Assembly: GCA_000151295.1 (NCBI GenBank)
Contig: GG745336.1
Span: 109,163-122,291 of the forward strand
Direction: 5' to 3'
Length of the DNA: 13,129 nt
Source of the DNA: Allomyces macrogynus ATCC 38327
Taxonomy: Eukaryota; Blastocladiomycota; Blastocladiomycetes; Blastocladiales; Blastocladiaceae
The notes below the pieces were generated by a model, which searched no databases, had not been told where the DNA came from, and saw nothing but the letters and a program-made list of their open reading frames with translations. Of this stretch, positions 1 through 8,578 are shown in pieces (positions within the stretch are counted from its first letter, which is position 1; every line of letters starts with the position of its first letter). The position numbers and the translations under genes are program-made.

Positions 1-38
1 CTAGTCGTCGTCAAACTGACGCTCGACTCGTCATGTAG

Positions 39-398
39 CCGACCGGAAACAGCGCCAAGTCGAAACCGTCTGGGCGGCCTCAGAAGCCGCCAAGCTCATC
101 AAGCTCGGCGACAAGCTCTACAACCTGAGGGACTTGACGCGCAAGGCGCCCATTGGCTGGACGCCCGAGCGCATCCAGCAGTACTTTGCGTGGGCCAAGC
201 AGGTCACGGACGGTACGAGCGTTCTCTCTCCACCGGTTCATTTCATCGTTGTCCGTGCTTCTCTGATCACATTCGCTTCCTCCCCTGCTGTTTGTAGCGT
301 GCAAGCACGTCAACCCGCGGCTCGCCGACCTCCTCGCCGACCTCTACGATAATGGCGTGTTCACCTGCGACGGCGAGTCCTACAAGTGCTTGGTGTAG
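39..398 (+). CDS. MESH1 (HDDC3-like): MESH1-type HD-domain (p)ppGpp / NADPH hydrolase, C-terminal part
   Basis: Only the last 90 or so residues are in the window. Exon 39-212 follows an intron acceptor (TGTAG at 34-38, with a CTGAC branch site at about 16-20). Intron 213-297 (GTACGA...TGTAG, phase 1) leads to exon 298-398, which ends in TAG. The segment AKLIKLGDKLYNLRDL followed by GWTPERIQQYFAWAKQV is diagnostic of the MESH1/SpoT-like hydrolase family. The Asp of KLGDKLYNL corresponds to the metal-binding Asp of the HD site in animal MESH1. The tail after the intron (ADLLADLYDNGVF) matches the family's final helix. Known family chemistry is removal of the 3'-pyrophosphate of (p)ppGpp; in animals the enzyme also acts as an NADPH phosphatase. 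It is cytosolic, about 180 residues, with no membrane segment. The N-terminal His-containing HD motifs lie outside the window. The gene is convergent with the LRR gene on the other strand, 157 nt away. Family assignment is firm; substrate in this organism is inferred. Confidence 0.9.
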
Positions 399-555
399 GT
401 AAGAAATTGCGTTTTCTCGCTGTAATTCGACTTGTTCGTGTGTGTGCTCGCTCGGTTGAGCACTTAGTTTGCGCACCTTTCTGCAAGGTCCTCTCACGAC
501 AGGCTCTGGAACCAAGGGAACTTGAAGACACACCAAATGTTTACGCGGCAACAGC
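399..555. other. Intergenic spacer between convergent genes
   Basis: These 157 nt lie between the stop of the MESH1-like gene (398) and the stop of the LRR gene on the opposite strand (556). They must hold the 3' UTRs and polyadenylation sites of both. No clear AATAAA and no RNA gene was seen. Confidence 0.6.
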
Positions 556-2319
556 TCAATCCCATCCGCCAATCCCGAGCCCCATGTCGACATCCCCATC
601 GGTATCCTTTGACTCCAACAGCGCGACCACCTCCTTCTGGCTCTCTGGCACGCGCTTGCGCCGGTCAATGATCCCGCGCACGCCCGACAGCGTCGCCTCG
701 GGCGGAACCGCCGCAGCGGCAACGGCGGCAGCAGCTGGTGCGCTCGGTGCGGGTGCGGAGCTCGTCGGCTGAGCAACAGGGGCAGGTGCGGGCGCCAAGG
801 TCGGTGCAGGTGCCGGATCGGCCGCCGCAGCCTTCTCTGCCGCCTTCGCGGGGGCCGCCGTCTTCTGCGTCGACTTCGTACCCAGCGCCGAACCCTTTCC
901 GCCACGCTTCGCCACCGCCAACGATGGCTCACCCAGCGCGCCGGTCTTCGGCAACGTCTTGCCGCGCGCGCCGCCCTCCACCGCCGCAGCGAGCCCCTTA
1001 CCCTTGCCAGCACCCTTGAACCGCTTCGCCGCTGGCGGATCCACCACGTCGTCGGCCGTCGGCGACCCGCGCGCACCCGCCGCGATCCCGACCCGTGGCA
1101 GTGCGCGGCGGTGCGGCCTATCCCCACCTTCCCGCACCGGCCTACGCGGCGCGTCCGGCGCGCGTGGCCGCTTCTTATCTCTGGGTGCGGGCGCATCAAC
1201 ACCCATCTTATCCTCGTCGTCCCCGGAATCCGAGCCGGAGCCGGAAGCGGCTGAGGCGGTAGCGGCCTCCTTGGCGGCGCGTCGCGCGGCGCGCTCTTCC
1301 TCGCGCTTGCGTTTCACGACGAGCGCCTCGCGCTTCTTCTTATTCTTGAGGAACCGTTCGTCGAACCGGACATTGTCGAGGATGCGCAGCGACGGGAAGA
1401 GCGCCTTGACCTTGGCCTCGTAGTCGGGCTCGCTGCAGACCGGGTTGCCGCGGAGCGTCAGCTGGTGCAGGTTCGGCAGGGAGGCGAGGTGGACAATGTC
1501 GCTGTTTGAGCAAAAGCAGACGGTCAGCATTGGGCAGACGTGGAATGGACGCCGAGGTGCGAGAACGTACGTGAACTGCGTGATCAAGTTGGACCCGAGG
1601 TCGATCGTCTCGAGCGCCGGGTTGAGTCGAATCGATTCGGGGATCGCCGTAATCTTGCAGTGGGACAGACGCAGGTCCTTGAGCTGCGGGTTCGCCGACA
1701 GGTCCGGAATCACGCGAATCGGGTTGTGCGAGGCCGACAGTTTCGTGAGGTGCTTGAGCGCGCCGAGGTTCGACAGGTCCGTGAGCTTGTTGTGCGAGAG
1801 GACTGCAAGGCGCGAAGGGCGAGCGAGCGCGTGGCGAGTCAGTTATTTGCGACTGGGACGCAGGTTGGTGCAACGTCGCGGGTCGTCGCGCGTCTGACCG
1901 GGACACACACCGAGCGTGTTCAACTGCGTGCAATTCGTGAGATTATCAATCTTGGCAATCAAGTTCCCATTCGCGACGAGCGCCTTGAGGTTCTTCAAGT
2001 GCAACAAGTGCGTGGACAGCCGCGTGATTTCGTTGCTCGCGACATTGATGGAAATCAGCTTGCGCAGCTTATCGAGCCCGGCAAATGACTCGAGCTTGTT
2101 GCACGATAGGTCGAGCGTCGTGATGGCCTCGTTGTGCGAGAGTCCGTCGAGCGCGTCGTTCGTGAGCAAGTTCTGCTTGAGCGAGAGCTTGGCCAAGCTG
2201 ACACACGCCGACAGGTCGTCGATCTCGTCGATGTCCTTGCCGACCAGCGACAGGTCCTTGATGTCCTGCACGTGCTGCTGCACGTGGTCGGCGATGAAGA
2301 CGGGCGTGAGCTTGACCAT
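556..2319 (-). CDS. SDS22-type leucine-rich-repeat protein with basic low-complexity tail
   Basis: Three exons, 2319-1911, 1802-1571 and 1501-556, give 528 residues. Introns 1910-1803 (GTGTGT...TTGCAG, CTGAC branch site) and 1570-1502 (GTACGT...AACAG, CTGAC branch site) restore the LRR consensus exactly across both junctions. The start at 2319 has an ideal context (CGCCACCATGG). Residues about 20-240 hold some nine to ten 22-residue repeats of LxxLxLSxNxI type, such as LVLSHNKLTDLSNLGAL. They are followed by an LRR cap at about 241-257 (YEAKVKALFPSLRILD). A Lys/Arg/Glu-rich stretch at 265-290 looks like a nuclear localisation signal or helix. Residues about 290-490 are Ala/Pro/Lys/Gly-rich and probably disordered. 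The tail ends in a short conserved-looking acidic segment with DTDGDVDM. This class of LRR domain binds protein partners; SDS22 itself regulates protein phosphatase 1. I cannot name a one-to-one orthologue. A nuclear adaptor role is inference. Confidence 0.85.
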
Positions 2320-2805
2320 GGTGGCGGGTAGACCGGGTTGGTGGCGGTTTGCGGCGAGCCGGGTGCTGGGCGCGGGAAGGTCAAGCTGAGGGGCTGGCAA
2401 AGCGGTCGCCCGGCTCGTTGTGGGGTTGCGGGAAGTTGGGGGCGGTCTCGCCTGGCCGCGTCCGGTCAGCGTCGACGAGCGGCGGTTGGCGATGGCGGGG
2501 CCAACGGCGGCCGACAACGAGTGACGTGGACCGCAGTGCGACATGGTCACGCGAGAGCGAGTGACACGTTGCGAGGCCGCCAGCGCTGGTTGAGAGCTCT
2601 CACGCCTCTGCATGATCCCTGCGCGAGACACGTGTGCGCGGCAGTCCCCAGATCGCACATGGCAAGCGTCGTCGTGCACCACGTCCTTGATCACGACAAC
2701 CATTCACCCCAAAGACGACCTGATCTTGGGCCATAACCACCAGCAATCTATTCACGGCGACTTGATTCCAACCTGCGCGCCAATCCTCGACAATTTGCAG
2801 CTGCC
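2320..2805. promoter_or_regulatory. Divergent (bidirectional) promoter region between LRR gene and CEP70-like gene
   Basis: This 486-nt gap separates two genes transcribed away from each other, so it must carry both promoters and both 5' leaders. I see no convincing TATA box or named operator. The LRR frame stays open leftward to about 2703 without a stop, but the encoded residues are low-complexity. A pyrimidine-rich stretch ending in TTTGCAG at 2794-2800, just before the CEP70-like ATG, could be a 5'-UTR intron acceptor. Confidence 0.5.
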
Positions 2806-5800
2806 ATGGCCCCACCAACAACAAATGCCAGCATGTTCTCGCCCGGCGGCGACGGCGACGTGACCGACTCGGTTTTCTCGACGCCGCGACCACTCTGTAC
2901 AAATCATGTTCACGACAAACAAAATGAAAGGAAGCGAGTCTCACCGACGTGAAATGGCGACTGGTAGTGGAGAACACGGCCATTCACACGGCCGACGCCG
3001 TCAAGTACTTGCTGCACGGACCCGCGCCGGGTGGTGCCGAACCGTCGATTGATTATGCAGCCCTGCGCCTGGCCCTCGACCGCGAGGAGGTCGAGTACCG
3101 GTCGTATGGCACCCGGTCGCCGTCGCCCAAGGTACTCGACTCTTTGCGTGGGAACTTCGCAATGGAGTTCTACTGACCATCACGACGTGTGCGCAGACGC
3201 CCGACCACCTCAAGAGCCAACGCGCGCCGCGACCCGCATGGGCTGTCGAGGAGGAGGAGCGGCAACGGCGGGACCAACAGACGCGCAGCGAGCAACCGCA
3301 CCTGCAGCAGCTGCCCTCCACCCCCGTAGCGGCACGCCAACCGTCCCCTCTTCGCCCGGCCGCGCTGCGCAACTTCCCCGACATTCCCGCCGATACGCCT
3401 TCGCGATCCCCCTCTCCACCCGCTCCCTCGTTCCTGAACCGCACCGACGGCCCGTTCGCGTCCTACCGGCCACCACCACCGCCACGCGCCTCGGCCCCAC
3501 CAGCCGTCGAGGACATGTCGACGACAATCCGCCAGCGCGATATTTACCGCCGCCGCTGCTCCGCCGCGCACCGAGCACGCGCCCGTCCAGCTCGACCTCC
3601 GCTGCGCGCAGCTCACCGATCATGCCGGAACTCCGGCGCGCAGCAAACCGGGCCGCGCGAGACCGTGCAAGGTCGACCTCGGCGCGCGGAAACGAGGATC
3701 TATCGTCGCACCCGTCGTCGGTGTTACCGGAAGTGCCGTACCCGGTCTCACGCAAACGCGCGCACCGCACCGCTACTGCAGCCGCTGCTGGGCGCGGGCG
3801 GACAGTGACGGCCGACTCGGCCGTCTCGTCCGAGGCCTCCGGCTCGCCGTCGATCACGTCCGTCCCGAGCTCCATGCCGCGGTCGGCGTCGTCCGTCACG
3901 ACCCCGAGCTCGTCGTCGTATACGACCTCGTCCCGTTCCTCACGGCCGCATCATCACCGGGCGTCAGCCGCGGCGGTGGCACGGTCGCGCGCGCTGCGTG
4001 AACTGTCCGAGTTCATGCAAGCGACGGGTTTACCGCCGCTCCCGCCGAACGTCGTCGACGTCAAGTTGCCCGAGGTCGTACAAGTGTCGCTGGACCACGC
4101 GATCCCGCACGTCATGAACGAGTTCAACCGCCGTGGGGACCTGATTCGCGAACTCGTGCAGCGGTTGTCGAAAGAGGAAGAGGAGGAGATCGCGCGGCGG
4201 CGCGTGCGCGACGCGATCAAGGCCGCCGGCGGTGGCGATACGACGCAGATTGACCGGATTCTGGCGGCGCAAAAGGGCGGTAGCAAGAACCACGTCGAGG
4301 ACCTGCGCATCAAGTACGAGCAAGTACGCGCGCAGGCCGAGCGCGACGCGGCCGAGGCGCAGGCGTTGCGTGACGAGTTGCAGACGGTCACGACCAAGTC
4401 GGCCGCGCAGCAGAGGCGCGCGGAGCAGTCATTTCAAACGGTCGCCGCGCAGTTTCGGAAACCGGGGCACGGCGCGCTGGACCAGGTCACGACCGAGGTC
4501 GTTGACGTGTATGAGCGCAAGGTCGACGGGTTGCAGCAGGAAATCAAGAATTTGCGCGACCAGGTGCGCAGAATGACGCGCGCCGAAGGCCACTCGCCGG
4601 CGCCGCCGATGCTCGACGAGGTGCCCGCGCCACCGGACCAATTTTTGCGGCTCAAACATACGCTTGAACAGCAGATTGGCCTGCTGCAAAAGAAGATTGA
4701 CGAGCAGCAGAAAGTGATTCACCGTGTCGAGGAGGAGCGTGACCTTGCTTAAGCTGCAGCTCGTCAATTTCGAGAAGATCAAGACGATTGCCGGCCCGCA
4801 GCGCGCCGAGCGCGACCAGCCGCACGCGCCGCCGGCACCGCCGACGGGCGGGTCGACGCGCGACCGGATTCGCCGCGACAAGCTGCACTTCCAGCTCAAG
4901 CTCTACGAGATTGACGCGATGCCCGCCGAGCAGTGCCGCGACGTGCTCAAGGACGTTTGCATTCGGCTGCACGTCAAGGGCGTGCACGCGGTCGTCAACG
5001 CCCTCGAGGAAGTGGCCAAGGTCGTTCACATGGTGCCCAAGATGCAGCAGTATATTCGGCAAGTCGACGAGCTCGTGTGGCGCCGCCCGCTCGTCGACCC
5101 GGCCGACAAGAATGGCAACCGCAAGCCCAGCAACGCCAAGAAAGCGGCCGACCCGCAGGGCATCCACGCCGTGCGCGACACGTTCCGCGTCCTGCAGTTC
5201 TGGGCGCAGGAGCTCGAGGTGCTCGACCACGCGCGCACCTACCGGACCCGTCTCTTCCAACTCCTCGGCGTTGACCCGGACCGGCTCCCCGGCGAGACGC
5301 CCGACGAGGACGCCGAGCTCATGGCCGTCGAGGAAATCAAGCGGCTGCTCGCGTTCGAGAAGAACACGCACCGCCGCGAGACGCGGCAGCTGGCCGTGGC
5401 CACGGGCGAGGGCACGTCGCCAGAAGCCACGTACGCGCGCGTCGTCTCGCATTTCTGCAACCTGTTTGAGGTGAGCACATTGGCCGACGCGTTCCCGAAG
5501 CTGAACGAGCTGTTTGTGTTTACGGCCGAGGTCGAGAATGGGCTGCGCCGGTTGCGCGATGTGTTGGGGGTCGGGGAGGGGGTGCCAGTCACGCCCGCGG
5601 CGGTGCTGAACCGCGCCGCGGACGAGTTGCTCGTGCGGGTCGCGGGCGCGTCGTTCCGAGTCGAGGACGCCGAGGATATGCGTGACCTGGACCGCGTGCC
5701 GGTGACGTTCGCGACCGCCGAACCAAACTCGCGCCCGCCGACTGGTACGCTGCCCGCGCCGAGCCGCTCACCAGTCGCAGCGTCGGCGTCCGCGGCGGCA

Positions 5801-6031
5801 TCGTTTATGCGATCGACGGCGGCTGACCGAGGTCGCGGCAACGGGCCGAACGATGTGCTGCGCGACTTGGAGCAGCTCTTGGATCGTGTCAGTCACGAAG
5901 AGGCCGAGCTCATGGATGAGGATGCGGATTTGGAGCTGCCGTCGTTCTTGCGACGCAGCCCAGATCCAACAAGGCGAGGTTTTGACGATGACAACAACGA
6001 TGACGACAGCCTGCAGAAGGCAGGTGTTTGA
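2806..6031 (+). CDS. CEP70: CEP70-like centrosomal/basal-body coiled-coil protein, with one frame break
   Basis: Proposed exons are 2806-2896, 2968-3131, 3197-~3516 and ~3591-6031, about 1004 residues if the break near 4745 is ignored (human CEP70 is about 600). Introns 2897-2967 (GTACAA...GGTAG, CTCAC) and 3132-3196 (GTACTC...GCGCAG, CTGAC) are well supported. The third junction is weak. The ATG at 2806 has a good context (CTGCCATGG). Residues 1-320 are Ser/Pro/Arg/Ala-rich and disordered. CEP70 homology starts near residue 325 (FMQATGLPPLPP, matching the HGLKPL region). It continues through coiled coils at about 375-460, a DQxxxxVVDVYERKVD segment near 490 and a further coiled coil at 540-585. 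The conserved C-terminal domain has LQFWAQELEVLDHARTY, VVSHFCNLFEVSTLADAFPKLNE and a following AVLNRAADELL helix. CEP70 binds gamma-tubulin and organises microtubules at centrosomes and basal bodies. In frame, TAA at 4750 ends the first part and the second part continues in the +1 frame. Sequence error, pseudogene or recoding are all possible. Confidence 0.82.
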
Positions 6032-6661
6032 TTTCAATCGAGGTTATGTTGGAGTGACGGTGGAGAAAGAAATCCGTGTCTGCGCTCGTTCAGACCTTTG
6101 AGAAGAAGCGCGAGTCGGATCGCATGCTGACCTCGTGCATGATGATCGACGACTCATAATGGGGCAACCAGGACTCAACATCTCCACGCATGTCTCCCAG
6201 ACACAAACCACATCCATGTATTGAGCAGTAAGCCTTTCATTAACAACCAAGCGGCAAGCATGGCTCTCAAGGCCCGGTACGTTATTTCAAAACACGCTTT
6301 CACGAATCGTCAATGGCGCTCGCTTTTCGTCGCGCTGAGCGGACCCCCCAAATGTTGGGGGGGGGGGGGGGGGGGGTCTTAGATTATTGATTTCGCGCAG
6401 CAGTCTCCAATTTGGTTTCTGAGCCCGGTCATCTTTGCGTTGTGAGCTCAGCGCATATCGGCACATAGGTGGAGAAGAGAGAGTGGTGGGGCTTTTGGGT
6501 GGCAACTATATTCCCTGCTTAATAGAAGCCGATGTAAACCACGGCAAGATGCTCTTTTTACTGAAACTTCATCACGTTAGACATGGCCATGCGATCCGAA
6601 ACCCGACTGTTTGAAGCAGATTTATCGATGACAGCAATAAACAGCACAATCAAAGCGAAAA
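6032..6661. other. Intergenic region with G run and duplicated 3' flank
   Basis: This 630-nt region lies between the convergent stops of the CEP70-like gene (6031) and F-box/LRR copy A (6662). It is AT-richer than the coding DNA on its left. It contains a 20-base G run at 6357-6376. From about 6525 onward, the sequence resembles the DNA just downstream of copy B (8448-8578). I see no gene or RNA in it; the short open frames here are composition effects. Confidence 0.7.
6357..6376 (+). repeat. Poly-G mononucleotide tract (20 G) with a nearby C6
   Basis: Twenty consecutive G are seen on the plus strand. A run of six C at 6344-6349 lies 7 nt upstream (AAATGTT between), so the two arms could pair as a small hairpin. 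The G run could also form a quadruplex. Its exact length is unreliable in any assembly. Confidence 0.9.
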
Positions 6662-8440
6662 TCAGAAACGACCCGAAAACAAGCTCGACAAGCGGTCGCT
6701 GATATCCACTCCACGCTCCACTTCAAAGGCTTCAAAGTGAGCCTCAAGCGCCGCCAAGAGCTCGTTGGGCAATGACACATTTTCCGCCCATTCTCTCATG
6801 CGCGTCCATCCGGACATTTTCCTTCGCGTCACCGTGACCAGAGTGTCAGCTTCTTGACTTTTACCCGCTGCGTTCAGATACATCTTCAATGTCCGTACTG
6901 ACAACGGGAGAGACTTGATCCACGAAGCAACTGCAGCGTCCTTGTCAACAGCACCCAACACACGCGTCAGGTCCACAGAAAGCGCAAAAACGCTCGGTGG
7001 GATGACGGGCGGAACGCCACCAAACAACATGACGAGCAGGTCGAGTTTACGCAGCGTCAACGGCCAGCTGTGCGCAAGATCGTTCAGTTCAACAGCTGAC
7101 ATCTCCACATTGAACAGTGAAAATGACTCAAGCCGCGGCGGGAATAAGCGAACAAGGGTATCGAATAACTCCTCTGAAAAGTGTGAACGGTGGAGCTCCA
7201 GGTGCACGAGGGATGCAGGCAGCCGCCCCAGAATCGGGACCAAAATGTCAGGCTCGCATTCGCGACCCTCCACTTTAAGATCAAGCGCGAGGTGTGTTAG
7301 CGTTGGCGCGAATGGAGGCGGATCCATGTCAAGAATGGCTTGCGCGTCGATGGTGAGCGCATTGGTCGCCAATGGCACACGTGGCAGTCGGACGGGGGAG
7401 AAGAGGGCAAGCGACTGGACCGATTCAGGAAAACTGGAAGCAAGTTGGGCTGCCAAAGCATCTGTAATACCATGATGGTGATGAGGCGATCGCCTGATGC
7501 CAAATTTTGTCGGAATCAGAGCCAGGTGCAAATGACCAAACCCAGACCGGGGCAGAGCAAACAGGACGGGGTCAAACCCCTTGATGCTGGAATGACGTTC
7601 CACGCAAAGATGCAAAGTTGTCAGGCATGGTAGTTGGCGCACGAGCTCAGCAGCCGCTTGCAGTGCATGCTCACCCAAGCCAGCAAACTTGAGATGCGTG
7701 AGCGAAGATGGAATGAGCGTGAAGAGAGCATTCGCTGCAGCAACTGCCATTTCACGATCGAGCGACAATGGTCGACCAAAACTGAAGGAGACCTTCCGAA
7801 GGCGTGGAAGAGAAGCATTGGCACCAGCACCAAGATTCGATGCAGAAAGAGCCATGACTACTTGATCCACGGCCAGCTCAACAAGCGACCGCGGCAGCAC
7901 AATTTTTTCAAGGTCAAGGACGCCACCAAGGTACATGTACGTGCACTGCGGTGGCACATCGAGGGTCGCGCTGCCTGAAAACACGCGCGCACCACAACGC
8001 CGGAGGTCCTTGGCCGCAAGGGGAAGCAAAGACCAATGCGAGTCAGCCGAGACCTCCTCGAAAGCGCGCTTGATAGGCACTAGCTTGCGATCAACGGTGC
8101 GTGGCAGCAATACCAAAAGCCACTGCAGCCTCCTAATGTCCGCGTCCCCGCAATTCGCTTTGCGGATTGAGCCAACCATGTAGGGCTTGAATTTGGCCAA
8201 GCCAGGCGCGTCACCAACAAATGAATGGTCGGAACAGAGAGAGTCAAGGCCACCTCCCTCGTCGTCGGTGCGAATCGCGACGCGCATGCATGGCGCGAAA
8301 AAGGTGGGCGCGGCGAAGGCCAGGTGGAACAAGATGTGACGGTCCCAGCGGTGGTTCAAAAGCTCGGCGATGCGTTCCAGCACATTATGCGGCAAGTCGT
8401 CGAGGTGGATTGTGCGAGCGTAATTAGTTGATCTCATGGC
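6525..8440 (-). repeat. Tandem duplication unit 1 (gene A plus 3' flank)
   Basis: This unit holds copy A plus about 137 nt of its 3' flank and matches the unit at 8448-10350. Both flanks start with GAAGCCGAT (6525 and 8448). They share further blocks such as CATCACGTT and ATGGCCATGCGATCCGAAAC before the stop codon. Offsets between copies are 1923 nt at the flank, 1917 at the stops and 1912 at the starts, so the unit is about 1.92 kb with small indels. Similarity ends at or just upstream of the start codon. Confidence 0.85.
6662..8437 (-). CDS. F-box / leucine-rich-repeat family protein, copy A (intact)
   Basis: One uninterrupted 591-residue frame. The ATG at 8437 is chosen because it aligns with the start of copy B (both continue ARTI-LDDLP). 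The frame stays open upstream to about 8566, but that stretch is copied 3' flank of gene B and is unlikely to be ancestral coding. Residues about 10-45 resemble an F-box (LDDLPHNVLERIAELL, then a hydrophobic helix and AAPTFFAPCMRVAIR). The remaining 500 or so residues form irregular leucine-rich repeats, for example LPCLTTLHLCVE, PTLTHLALDLK and ASLVHLELHRSHF. F-box proteins of this layout are usually substrate receptors of SCF ubiquitin ligases, binding SKP1 through the F-box and substrate through the LRRs. Here that role is inferred. No signal peptide or membrane segment is evident. GC content is lower than in the CEP70-like gene. A four-His insert not present in B lies mid-protein. Confidence 0.85.
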   Translation of the reverse strand: MRSTNYARTIHLDDLPHNVLERIAELLNHRWDRHILFHLAFAAPTFFAPCMRVAIRTDDEGGGLDSLCSDHSFVGDAPGLAKFKPYMVGSIRKANCGDADIRRLQWLLVLLPRTVDRKLVPIKRAFEEVSADSHWSLLPLAAKDLRRCGARVFSGSATLDVPPQCTYMYLGGVLDLEKIVLPRSLVELAVDQVVMALSASNLGAGANASLPRLRKVSFSFGRPLSLDREMAVAAANALFTLIPSSLTHLKFAGLGEHALQAAAELVRQLPCLTTLHLCVERHSSIKGFDPVLFALPRSGFGHLHLALIPTKFGIRRSPHHHHGITDALAAQLASSFPESVQSLALFSPVRLPRVPLATNALTIDAQAILDMDPPPFAPTLTHLALDLKVEGRECEPDILVPILGRLPASLVHLELHRSHFSEELFDTLVRLFPPRLESFSLFNVEMSAVELNDLAHSWPLTLRKLDLLVMLFGGVPPVIPPSVFALSVDLTRVLGAVDKDAAVASWIKSLPLSVRTLKMYLNAAGKSQEADTLVTVTRRKMSGWTRMREWAENVSLPNELLAALEAHFEAFEVERGVDISDRLSSLFSGRF

Positions 8441-8578
8441 GCTGATCGAAGCCGATAGACACCATGTCAGGATGCTTTTTACAGAAACATCATCACGTTG
8501 CATGCCATGGCCATGCGATCCGAAACACGAAAGAAGATTGATTTTTGACAACAAGAAACTGCACAACCGAAACTAAAA
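8438..8578. promoter_or_regulatory. Short spacer: upstream region of copy A made from the 3' flank of copy B
   Basis: Only 141 nt separate the start codon of A from the stop codon of B, both on the minus strand. From 8448 on, this DNA resembles the DNA downstream of A's own stop codon (6525-6661), so it is a gene 3' flank by origin. Any promoter of A must lie here, inside gene B, or be supplied by readthrough from B. No TATA box was recognised. Confidence 0.6.

Noticed and set aside
267..1202. Long minus-strand frame (311 codons) overlapping the LRR gene's 3' exon
   Set aside because: It is very Arg-rich and shares the strand with the LRR exon but in a shifted frame. It is a composition shadow of GC-rich coding DNA; the LRR frame has real repeats and splice signals.
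3210..3899. Minus-strand open frame of 229 codons opposite the CEP70-like gene
   Set aside because: It is antisense to the Ser/Pro/Arg-rich exon, has no recognisable domain, and its low-complexity composition mirrors the plus strand.
4652..5452. Minus-strand open frame of 266 codons opposite the CEP70 C-terminal region
   Set aside because: Long antisense frames are expected opposite strongly GC3-biased genes. The plus strand carries the conserved CEP70 blocks.
4724..6031. CEP70 C-terminal half as a separate gene starting at its own codon
   Set aside because: The frame opens with GTG inside the coiled coil, no promoter or ATG is placed there, and the two halves together form one colinear CEP70 protein.
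6287..6505. Minus-strand small frame with a Pro run
   Set aside because: The Pro run is just the translated G20 tract. There is no start context or homology.
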